From contig CAIRFY010000560.1 in assembly GCA_903877945.1 (NCBI GenBank), positions 1 through 6,793 on the forward strand: a DNA stretch of 6,793 nt. The letters are read 5' to 3'. This document shows, in pieces, positions 1-5,811 of this stretch. The position numbers and the translations under genes were made by a program. The notes beneath the pieces are model-generated. The model ran no database searches. It was not told the DNA's origin and saw only the letters and a program-made list of their open reading frames with translations. The DNA comes from an uncultured Oscillochloris sp. GTDB lineage: Bacteria; Chloroflexota; Chloroflexia; Chloroflexales; Chloroflexaceae. The stretch's first letter is position 1; each line of letters begins with the position of its first letter.

Positions 1-35
1 CTCTCCCCGTGAGGGAGAGGGGCAGGGGGTGAGGG
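1..35. repeat. C/G-rich hairpin repeat, right-hand unit, truncated by the window edge
   Basis: This matches the right-hand unit at 3904-3943: the CTCTCCCCGTGAGGGAGAGG hairpin followed by a G-run and GTGAGGG. The following bases GCTGCGCGGC also resemble GCTGAGCGGC after the second copy, so conservation reaches to about 45. The left-hand unit presumably lies outside the window. Confidence 0.85.
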
Positions 36-112
36 CTGCGCGGCACGAAGAAATGTTTTGCCGCAGGGGAGGCTTTTTTGTTGCGCCGCGCCTCCAGCGC
101 AGATGTATATCC

Positions 113-118
113 AGGGGA
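113..118 (+). promoter_or_regulatory. Ribosome binding site of metH (AGGGGA)
   Basis: AGGGGA ends 5 bases before ATG 124 and decides between the possible starts at 58 (TTG), 103 (ATG) and 124 (ATG). Neither of the other two has a comparable purine-rich site at the right distance. Confidence 0.75.
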
Positions 119-123
119 ACACC

Positions 124-3100
124 ATGATCTCATCCCGATACCTCGCCGCTCTCGCTGAGCGCGTCCTGATCTTCGACGGCGCGATGGGTACCAGCATTGA
201 TACCTTTGACCTGACGGTTGACGACTACGGCGGCGAGCGCACCTTTGGCAACCGCGACTATCTGGTGATCACGCGGCCTGATGTGATCGGTCAGATCCAC
301 GCCTCGTACCTGGAGGCCGGTGCCGATGTGGTTGAAACCTGCACCTTCCAGAGTACGCGCCTGCGCCTGGAGGAGTGGGGGCTCGGCGACCGCACTATTG
401 AGCTGAACCGCGCCGCTGCCGCCCTGTCCCGCTCGGTGGCCGACCGCTATCAGGCTCAGGATGGCCGCCCGCGCTTTGTGGCTGGCTCGATGGGGCCGAC
501 GGGTAAGCTGCCCTCATCCGACGACCCGGCCCTCTCCGATATTACCTTCGCGCAGCTCAGTGAGATCTACCGCGAGCAGGCGGTCGGCCTGATCTCCGGC
601 GGCGTCGATCTGCTGATCGTCGAGACCAGCGTGGATATTCTGGAGGTTAAGGCCGCCCTCGATGGTATCCGCCGGGCTAAGATCGAGACTGAGCGGCCCG
701 ACATTGCTGTCCAGGCTCAGGTTTTCCTCGATCTCTCCGGGCGCATGCTCCTGGGCACCGATGTCCCGGCCCTGATTGCGACCCTGGAGGCCATGCCGGT
801 CGATGTGATCGGCCTGAACTGCTCCACCGGCCCCGAGCATATGCGCGAGGCGATCCAGTATCTCACCGCCCACGCCCGCAAGCCGATCTCCTGCCTTCCC
901 AACGCTGGGCTGCCGCTGGAAGTGGACGGCCAGACGGTCTACCCGATGGAGCCGGACGCCTTCGGGCGGATCGTCGGCGAGTTTGTGGGTGAGTACGGCG
1001 TGGGTGTGGTCGGCGGTTGCTGTGGCACTCGTCCCGCCCACATCGCTAAGCTGCGTGAGGTCATCGGCTACGACCATAAGCCAAAAGCGCGCCAGATCGA
1101 GTACATTCCCAGCGTTTCTTCGGGCATCCGCGCCGCCGCTCTGCGTCAGGACGGCACGTTGACTCTGATTGGCGAGCGGGTCAACACCCTTGGCTCGCGC
1201 AAGGTCAAGCGCCTGCTGCTCAGCGATAACTACGACGGTGTGGTTGAGGTGGCCCGCGATCAAGTAGACGGCGGCGCGCATCTGCTGGATGTCTGTGTGG
1301 CCATGACCGAGCGCACCGACGAGGCCGAGCAGATGACCAAGCTGCTCAAGAAGCTGACCATGAACATCGAGCTGCCCATGGTGATCGACACCACCGAGGG
1401 CGATGTGCTTGAGCGCGCTCTGTCCATGTACCCTGGCCGCGCCGTGGTCAACTCGGTGTCGCTGGAGGGCGGGCGCGGCGGGAAGATTGACACGGTGCTG
1501 CCCCTGGTGGCCCGCTACGGTGCCGCCGTCATGGCGATGACCATTGACGAGGAGGGCATGACCCACACCCGCGAGCGGAAGCTGGCGGTGGCCGAGCGCA
1601 TCGCCCAGATCGCCCGCGACGAGTACGGCGTTCCCGCCGAGGCGCTGATCTTCGACGTGCTGACGTTTCCGATCACCACGGGCCAGGAGGAATTGCGCGC
1701 CGCTGCGGTGGAGACGATTGAGGGCATCCGCCTGGTGAAGGCGCACATCCCCGGCTGCTTCACCACCCTCGGCGTGAGCAACCTGAGTTTCGGCGTGGCC
1801 CCCCACGCCCGCGCCGCGCTCAACTCGGTTTTCCTGTTTCACGCGATGGCCGCCGGGCTTGATACGGCGATTATCAACCCGGCCCACATCACGCCCTACG
1901 CCGAGATTCCCGCCGAGCAGGTGGCGATCTGCGAGGATCTGATCTTCAACCGGCACGAAGACGCCCTGGCCCGCTTCATCCAGTACTTCGAGCAGAACCA
2001 GAGCGCCGTCGAGATCGAGGCCAGCGATCCTACCGCCGGTCTTTCTGTAGACGAGCGCCTACGCTGGAAGATCCTCCACCGTAAGAAGGAGGGCGTCGAG
2101 CAGGATGTTGATGAGGCCGTGGCGAACCGGATGGGATTGCCGATTGCCGATTTTAGATTTGAGATTTTAGATTTTGGATTTTCGATTGCCGAACAGGGCG
2201 ACGCCCAATCGGCAATCTCAAATCTAAAATCTAAAATCAACAAGGGCACCGCCGCCGTCGCCGTCCTCAACAACGTGCTGCTCCCGGCTATGAAGGAGGT
2301 CGGCGACCTGTTTGGCTCTGGTCAACTCATTCTGCCCTTTGTACTCCAGAGCGCCGAGGTGATGAAGAAGTCGGTGGCGCACCTGGAGCGCTACCTCGAT
2401 AAACTGGATGGCTCGACCAAGGGCAAGATGGTGTTGGCCACGGTGCAAGGCGATGTCCACGACATCGGCAAGAATCTGGTGAATACGATCCTGTCGAACA
2501 ACGGCTACACCGTCTACGACCTGGGCAAGCAGGTGCCGATCAACACGATTATCGAGAAGGCCGTGGAGGTTGGCGCTGACGCAATCGGCCTCTCGGCCCT
2601 GCTGGTTTCGACCAGCAAGCAGATGCCCCTGGTCGTGCAGGAGTTGCACAAGCGCGGCATGAGCATCCCGGTGCTGGTGGGCGGCGCGGCGATCAACCGG
2701 CAGTACGGCCAGCGCATCAGCTTTGTGGGCGATGAACCCTACCCCGCCGGGGTTTTCTACTGCAAGGACGCCTTCGAGGGTCTGGAGACGATGGACAGGC
2801 TGAGTGAACCGGCCAGCCGCGCCCAGTATGTGGCCGACACGATCCACGCGGCCAGCGAGTCGCTGCGCAAGCGCCAGACCGGCCGGGTGGCTCTGGCGGA
2901 TCTCGGCCAGGCCAGCATGAGCGACTCGCCGGTTCGCTCGCACGTTCGCACCGACGTGCCCGTGCCCACGCCGCCCTTCTGGGGCGCGAAGGCCACCAGC
3001 CGTATCCGCCTGGACGACGTGCTGACCTGTCTGGATCGCAACGCCCTCTACCGGCTCCAGTGGGGCGCGAAGAACGCCAAGGGCGCGGAGTGGGAGGCGC

Positions 3101-3750
3101 TCAAGGCCGACTTTGACCTGAAGGTGCGCGACCTGATGCGCGAGGCCGAGCGCGACGGCTGGCTGGAGCCGAAGGTGGTCTACGGCTACTTCCCGGTGCA
3201 GAGCCACGGCCACGACCTGATCGTCTACGACCCGGCGGATCGTGCGAAGGAACTGACCCGCTTCGTCTTCCCGCGCCAGCCCGGTCGCGAGCGGCTCTGT
3301 CTCGCCGACTACTTCCGCAGCGTGGAGAGCGGCGTGTACGATGTGGCCGCCTTCCAGTTGGTCACGATGGGAACCAAGGTGGACGAACTGACCGAGGCGC
3401 TCCAGGGCCAGGCCGACTACAGCCGAGGCTACTACATCCACGGTCTGGGCGTAAGCATGGCCGAGGCTCTGGCCGAGTACACCAACCGGATTATTCGTCA
3501 GGGACTTGGTCTGGGCGAGGAGCATGGCAAGCGCTACTCGTGGGGCTATCCGGCCTGCCCTGATCTCGCAGAGCATACCAAGCTCTTCCATGTGCTGCCC
3601 GCTGAACAGATTGGTCTGGCGCTCACCGAGGCGTTCCAGCTTGTGCCTGAGCAGAGTACGGCGGCGATGGTGGTACACCACCCCGAGGCCAAGTACTTCA
3701 GCATCGGGTCAGCCGCCGAGCGGGCCGAGGACGACGTAACGGCGGCGTAG
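124..3750 (+). CDS. metH: Cobalamin-dependent methionine synthase MetH, 1208 aa, with an in-frame palindromic insertion
   Basis: Cytoplasmic enzyme that moves the methyl group of 5-methyltetrahydrofolate to homocysteine through methylcobalamin, giving methionine and tetrahydrofolate (EC 2.1.1.13). Domains are in the standard order. The homocysteine domain (about 14-304) starts with DGAMGT at 18 and has the zinc ligands Cys233 (GLNCSTGP) and Cys299/Cys300 (GGCCGT). The pterin domain (about 346-615) starts at LTLIGERVNT. The helical cap (about 640-765) is followed by the B12 Rossmann domain with DVHDIGKN, the lower-ligand residue being His779, then GLSALL near 824 and GGAA near 854. The reactivation domain (about 950-1200) carries RYSWGYPACPD near 1137-1147, so the protein can be reductively remethylated with AdoMet. 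I chose ATG 124 because AGGGGA lies 5 bases upstream and the product starts just before the conserved domain; an in-frame TTG at 58 adds 22 unconserved residues. Length is normal for MetH. Odd feature: residues about 674-705 are encoded by an AT-rich palindrome and have no counterpart in the family as I know it. No SAM or cobalamin riboswitch is visible in the short upstream region. Confidence 0.97.
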   Translation: MISSRYLAALAERVLIFDGAMGTSIDTFDLTVDDYGGERTFGNRDYLVITRPDVIGQIHASYLEAGADVVETCTFQSTRLRLEEWGLGDRTIELNRAAAALSRSVADRYQAQDGRPRFVAGSMGPTGKLPSSDDPALSDITFAQLSEIYREQAVGLISGGVDLLIVETSVDILEVKAALDGIRRAKIETERPDIAVQAQVFLDLSGRMLLGTDVPALIATLEAMPVDVIGLNCSTGPEHMREAIQYLTAHARKPISCLPNAGLPLEVDGQTVYPMEPDAFGRIVGEFVGEYGVGVVGGCCGTRPAHIAKLREVIGYDHKPKARQIEYIPSVSSGIRAAALRQDGTLTLIGERVNTLGSRKVKRLLLSDNYDGVVEVARDQVDGGAHLLDVCVAMTERTDEAEQMTKLLKKLTMNIELPMVIDTTEGDVLERALSMYPGRAVVNSVSLEGGRGGKIDTVLPLVARYGAAVMAMTIDEEGMTHTRERKLAVAERIAQIARDEYGVPAEALIFDVLTFPITTGQEELRAAAVETIEGIRLVKAHIPGCFTTLGVSNLSFGVAPHARAALNSVFLFHAMAAGLDTAIINPAHITPYAEIPAEQVAICEDLIFNRHEDALARFIQYFEQNQSAVEIEASDPTAGLSVDERLRWKILHRKKEGVEQDVDEAVANRMGLPIADFRFEILDFGFSIAEQGDAQSAISNLKSKINKGTAAVAVLNNVLLPAMKEVGDLFGSGQLILPFVLQSAEVMKKSVAHLERYLDKLDGSTKGKMVLATVQGDVHDIGKNLVNTILSNNGYTVYDLGKQVPINTIIEKAVEVGADAIGLSALLVSTSKQMPLVVQELHKRGMSIPVLVGGAAINRQYGQRISFVGDEPYPAGVFYCKDAFEGLETMDRLSEPASRAQYVADTIHAASESLRKRQTGRVALADLGQASMSDSPVRSHVRTDVPVPTPPFWGAKATSRIRLDDVLTCLDRNALYRLQWGAKNAKGAEWEALKADFDLKVRDLMREAERDGWLEPKVVYGYFPVQSHGHDLIVYDPADRAKELTRFVFPRQPGRERLCLADYFRSVESGVYDVAAFQLVTMGTKVDELTEALQGQADYSRGYYIHGLGVSMAEALAEYTNRIIRQGLGLGEEHGKRYSWGYPACPDLAEHTKLFHVLPAEQIGLALTEAFQLVPEQSTAAMVVHHPEAKYFSIGSAAERAEDDVTAA
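2135..2238. repeat. AT-rich palindromic element inside metH, built of 7-base GATTNNN units
   Basis: From 2135 to 2190 the + strand reads as eight consecutive 7-base units all beginning GATT: two GATTGCC, five GATTTTA-like units, and one more GATTGCC. After a GC-rich centre (GGGCG-A-CGCCC, 2196-2206), four inverted units follow at 2211-2238. The arms 2163-2192 and 2209-2238 match at 27 of 30 positions as an inverted repeat, and 2149-2166 is a perfect 18-bp inverted match to 2214-2231. The element is much richer in A and T than the surrounding gene. It is open in the metH frame, whereas both other forward frames hit TAG within the left arm. It encodes residues about 674-705 of MetH, including ISNLKSKI, a peptide typical of translated intergenic repeats. 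Comparable palindromes are normally intergenic; this copy appears to have been inserted and kept in frame. The exact insertion borders cannot be fixed without a homologue lacking it. Confidence 0.88.
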
Positions 3751-3837
3751 CAGGCTATGTGTATAATGCGGTGACGATCTCATTTCTCCTTTAGGCAAGG
3801 TTCAAATCAGCCATTTCAGCGTGACAGTCTTATGCGG

Positions 3838-3880
3838 CCCTCACCCCCCAGCCCCCTCTCCCTGAGCGGGAGAGGGGGAG
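3838..3880. repeat. Hairpin repeat, left-hand unit of the first doublet
   Basis: CCCTCACCCCCCAG leads into a perfect 11-bp stem (3852-3862 with 3868-3878) closed by the 5-base loop TGAGC. The same unit recurs at 5689-5728, and its first bases recur at the right edge of the window. Confidence 0.9.
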
Positions 3881-3903
3881 TCGGGTTCGTCCTGCTGCGG
3901 AAT

Positions 3904-3943
3904 CTCCCCTCTCCCCGTGAGGGAGAGGGGTAGGGGGTGAGGG
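3904..3943. repeat. Hairpin repeat, right-hand unit of the first doublet
   Basis: A perfect 10-bp stem (3906-3915 with 3921-3930) with loop CGTGA is followed by TAGGGGGTGAGGG, the reverse complement of the lead of the left-hand unit. It is joined to that unit by a 23-base spacer containing CCTGCTGCGGAAT. Confidence 0.9.
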
Positions 3944-4011
3944 CTGAGCGGCGTCGAACTGTCACGCTGAAATTACCGGATCTGAACTATGCCTCAATCT
4001 AATGCCCTCAA

Positions 4012-4017
4012 GTGAGA
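4012..4017 (+). promoter_or_regulatory. Weak ribosome binding site of the protease gene (GTGAGA)
   Basis: GTGAGA lies 7 bases before ATG 4025. It is a poor match to the Shine-Dalgarno consensus but is the only purine-rich stretch in position. The start is supported independently by the signal peptide that begins there. Confidence 0.4.
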
Positions 4018-4024
4018 ATCTACC

Positions 4025-5647
4025 ATGCGGCCACGTACCCGAATCACCCTTGTCCTGATCGCCGTCCTGCTTCCATTGTTCTTCCTTGCTCCGCTCCGCG
4101 CCCGTCCGGCTACCCCAGCGGTGCTGGAACACAGACCAGCGAATATGGTGCAACTGCGTGCGGTCAAGCGCACCGGCGGTAAGGTTATCTCGATACCCTA
4201 TCGCAATCGCACTAACAGCACGAATCTCCAGGCTGCGACAATCACCGTCAACTACGATGCCGCCTTCCAGGCCGATCCGGCTGCCCGTGCTGCCTTCCAG
4301 CAGGCCGTGGATATTTGGTCTACGCTGATCACGTCGCCCGTGCCCATTGTGGTGAAGGCAGAGTGGGCCGCGCTACCTACCAATGTGTTGGGGCAGGCGG
4401 GTGCGTGGACTCTCTACCGTGATTTTCCACATGCCCCGCAACCCAATACGTGGTATCCGATTGCTATTGCGAATAAATGGGCTGGGAGCGATCTTGATCC
4501 TGGCAACCCTGATATTAGTGCGACATTTAACAGTACGTGGCCCTCTTGGTATTTTGGCCTGGATGCCATGCCACCCTTCGATAAGCAGGACTTTGTGAGC
4601 GTGGTCCTCCATGAACTGTGTCATGGGCTTGGTTTCAACGGATCAATGTCTGTGAATGCTGGTATGGGTTCGTGGGGCGGTGGCTCGCCGTTTCCGGATA
4701 TCTATGATCGACACACCGTTACCGGAACCGGGCAGGCTCTGATCAATACCCAGTTTTTCCCCAACCCCTCGCCGGCCCTGGCCAATCAGCTTCAGAGCGA
4801 TAATATTTTCTTTGTGGGGCCGAATGCAGTTGCGGCGAATGGCGGCGCTCCGGTGCCGCTCTATGCGCCTAATCCGTACCAGAATGGTTCGAGCTACGCG
4901 CATCTACGCGAATCTACGTTCCCTGCCGGCGATCCAAACGCGCTCATGACCCCCGCACTGAGCAACGGCGAGGCGAACCACAATCCTGGCCCGATCACTC
5001 TGGGTATATTTGCCGATATAGGGTGGACGATTGCGCCTCCACTGCCCACAAATACTCCGATAAATACAGCGACAGCGGTGCCGCCCACGAATACCCCGAC
5101 GGCGACAGCAACAGCGACGGCGACAGCAACAGCGACGGCGACAGCAACGGCGACGGCGACGCCAGTGCCGGATGTTGCCAGCACGGTGGTGTCGGCGGCA
5201 GCCGGTGGGATCCTACAGAATCTCAGTGGAACCTTCCACGTCGAGTTTCCGCCGAGTGCGGTTGTTAGCGATACGACGATCCTGTACACCGCATTGCCTC
5301 GTCCCTCTGTCACGTTGCCAGCCGACAAGGGGGCATTGCGGAGTTTTCAGCTTACGGCAACTGACCCGGACAGTAAACCAGTTGTGCTATTCACTGTGCC
5401 CTATACCATCTCGCTTGCCTATACCGACGAGGCGTTGCGCGCTAACACCCTTGACGAGACAACGCTGGCGGTCTCCTATGCGGCGAGCGGCAACTGGTAT
5501 CCGGTTGAATCCTCTGTTGGCTGTCCTACCTGTGGCGTCTCCGTGGATACCACAAACAATACCATCACGGTCACAGTTGACCATATGACCGAATTTGCCG
5601 TCATTGCGGATCAGAAACACGGTTATCTGCCCTTCATTCAGCGTTGA
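4025..5647 (+). CDS. Secreted metzincin-type zinc metalloprotease with Thr-Ala linker and C-terminal beta domain, 540 aa
   Basis: A probable secreted zinc endopeptidase; the substrate is unknown. Residues 1 to about 27 form a signal peptide (RPRTR, then a long Leu/Ile/Val/Phe core). The catalytic domain (about 70-335) has HELCHGLGF, with zinc ligands His196 and His200 and catalytic Glu197. The third ligand of the compact HExxHxxGxxH motif is absent: glycine occupies that place. About 93 residues later comes SYAHLRE with His293, followed by NALMTP with Met308, which resembles the metzincin Met-turn. A long insertion before the third His is known from the leishmanolysin (M8) group, so a similar plan is inferred here. 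The segment ends in GPITLGIFADIGW. Residues 338-382 are a Pro/Thr/Asn then Thr-Ala repeat linker. Residues 383-530 look like a beta-sandwich (ZU5-like wording such as FPPSAV and DHMTEFAV), with a Cys pair in GCPTCG. The protein ends in YLPFIQR. Codon use in the catalytic part is more AT-tolerant than in metH. The gene stands alone. Confidence 0.85.
   Translation: MRPRTRITLVLIAVLLPLFFLAPLRARPATPAVLEHRPANMVQLRAVKRTGGKVISIPYRNRTNSTNLQAATITVNYDAAFQADPAARAAFQQAVDIWSTLITSPVPIVVKAEWAALPTNVLGQAGAWTLYRDFPHAPQPNTWYPIAIANKWAGSDLDPGNPDISATFNSTWPSWYFGLDAMPPFDKQDFVSVVLHELCHGLGFNGSMSVNAGMGSWGGGSPFPDIYDRHTVTGTGQALINTQFFPNPSPALANQLQSDNIFFVGPNAVAANGGAPVPLYAPNPYQNGSSYAHLRESTFPAGDPNALMTPALSNGEANHNPGPITLGIFADIGWTIAPPLPTNTPINTATAVPPTNTPTATATATATATATATATATATPVPDVASTVVSAAAGGILQNLSGTFHVEFPPSAVVSDTTILYTALPRPSVTLPADKGALRSFQLTATDPDSKPVVLFTVPYTISLAYTDEALRANTLDETTLAVSYAASGNWYPVESSVGCPTCGVSVDTTNNTITVTVDHMTEFAVIADQKHGYLPFIQR
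5101..5160 (+). repeat. 18-bp tandem repeat encoding the Thr-Ala linker
   Basis: Three consecutive 18-base copies (5101-5118, 5119-5136 and 5137-5154, the last with one A-to-G change) plus a 6-base partial copy. The unit is GGCGACAGCAACAGCGAC. Each copy encodes six residues of alternating Thr and Ala, so copy changes keep the frame and only alter the length of the linker between the protease and its C-terminal domain. Confidence 0.95.
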
Positions 5648-5688
5648 AGGTGTGTTTCAATCCAGTTTGACAGTTTGCCGCCGGACGA

Positions 5689-5728
5689 CCCTCACCCCCT
5701 GCCCCTCTCCCTCACGGGGAGAGGGGAG
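5689..5728. repeat. Hairpin repeat, left-hand unit of the second doublet
   Basis: CCCTCACCCCCTG leads into a perfect 10-bp stem (5702-5711 with 5717-5726) with loop TCACG. The flank before it (GACAGTTTG and GCCGCCG, 5669-5683) resembles the inverted right flank of the first doublet, so homology starts outside the hairpin. It lies 41 bases after the protease stop. Confidence 0.9.
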
Positions 5729-5750
5729 TATATCCTTTCCTGATGCGGAA

Positions 5751-5790
5751 TACTCCTCCTCTCCTCGTGAGAAAGAGGGAGCCGGGGGGT
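5751..5790. repeat. Hairpin repeat, degraded right-hand unit of the second doublet
   Basis: Follows a 22-base spacer whose CCTGATGCGGAAT matches CCTGCTGCGGAAT in the first doublet. It resembles the 3904-3943 unit but has several changes that break the stem (for example GAGAAAGAGGGAG in place of GAGGGAGAGGGG). It ends 21 bases before the lipoprotein start. Confidence 0.75.
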
Positions 5791-5794
5791 AAGC

Positions 5795-5800
5795 GAAAGG
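5795..5800 (+). promoter_or_regulatory. Ribosome binding site of the metal-binding lipoprotein gene (GAAAGG)
   Basis: GAAAGG lies 11 bases before ATG 5812, slightly long but plausible. It supports 5812 over the in-frame ATG at 5743, which falls inside the repeat spacer. Confidence 0.45.
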
Positions 5801-5811
5801 TATTTTATCCC

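Larger units (their letters stand above)
3791..3996. repeat. Long imperfect palindrome (about 206 bp) with 16-bp perfect inverted arms enclosing a hairpin doublet
   Basis: ATTTCAGCGTGACAGT at 3813-3828 is perfectly inverted at 3958-3973. Outside it, 3791-3808 pairs with 3979-3996 at 14 of 18 positions (for example GTTCAAATC against GATCTGAAC). Inside it, the two hairpin units (3838-3880 and 3904-3943) are themselves inverted relative to each other. The whole fills most of the gap between metH and the protease gene and ends 28 bases before the protease ATG. It has the look of a small non-autonomous mobile element (MITE-like) or a composite REP-type element. No transposase is encoded and I see no clear target-site duplication. 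It could also act as a bidirectional transcription barrier, but there is no T-run typical of an intrinsic terminator. Confidence 0.8.

Noticed and set aside
58..123. Upstream TTG start giving MetH 22 extra residues
   Set aside because: The extra residues are unlike MetH N-termini, no ribosome binding site precedes the TTG, and a good one precedes ATG 124.
1..123. SAM or cobalamin riboswitch upstream of metH
   Set aside because: The visible region is short, mostly repeat, and shows no conserved B12-box or SAM-I core; an element beyond the window edge cannot be excluded.
514..1956. 480-codon open frame on the minus strand
   Set aside because: Fully antisense to conserved MetH domains; long mirror frames are expected in GC-rich genes, and the His/Gly/Ala-rich translation shows no recognisable domain.
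2224..3681. 485-codon open frame on the minus strand
   Set aside because: Also antisense to the conserved B12 and reactivation domains of MetH, with a low-complexity His/Ala/Val/Leu-rich translation and no motif.
3762..3767. TATAAT, a perfect -10 hexamer after the metH stop
   Set aside because: No acceptable -35 element or properly spaced extended -10 accompanies it, and it is about 260 bases from the next start; chance is likely.
3838..3943. Hairpin repeats as a CRISPR array
   Set aside because: There are only two units, in inverted orientation with a conserved spacer; CRISPR repeats are direct and their spacers are unique.
5595..5792. 65-codon frame ending in a peptide with LTPCPSPSRGEG
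   Set aside because: This is translation of the hairpin repeat plus the out-of-frame end of the protease gene; peptides of this kind are common annotation artefacts.
5743..5811. Upstream ATG extending the metal-binding lipoprotein by 23 residues
   Set aside because: The extension is encoded by the repeat spacer and the degraded hairpin, and would place a charged stretch ahead of a normal lipoprotein signal.
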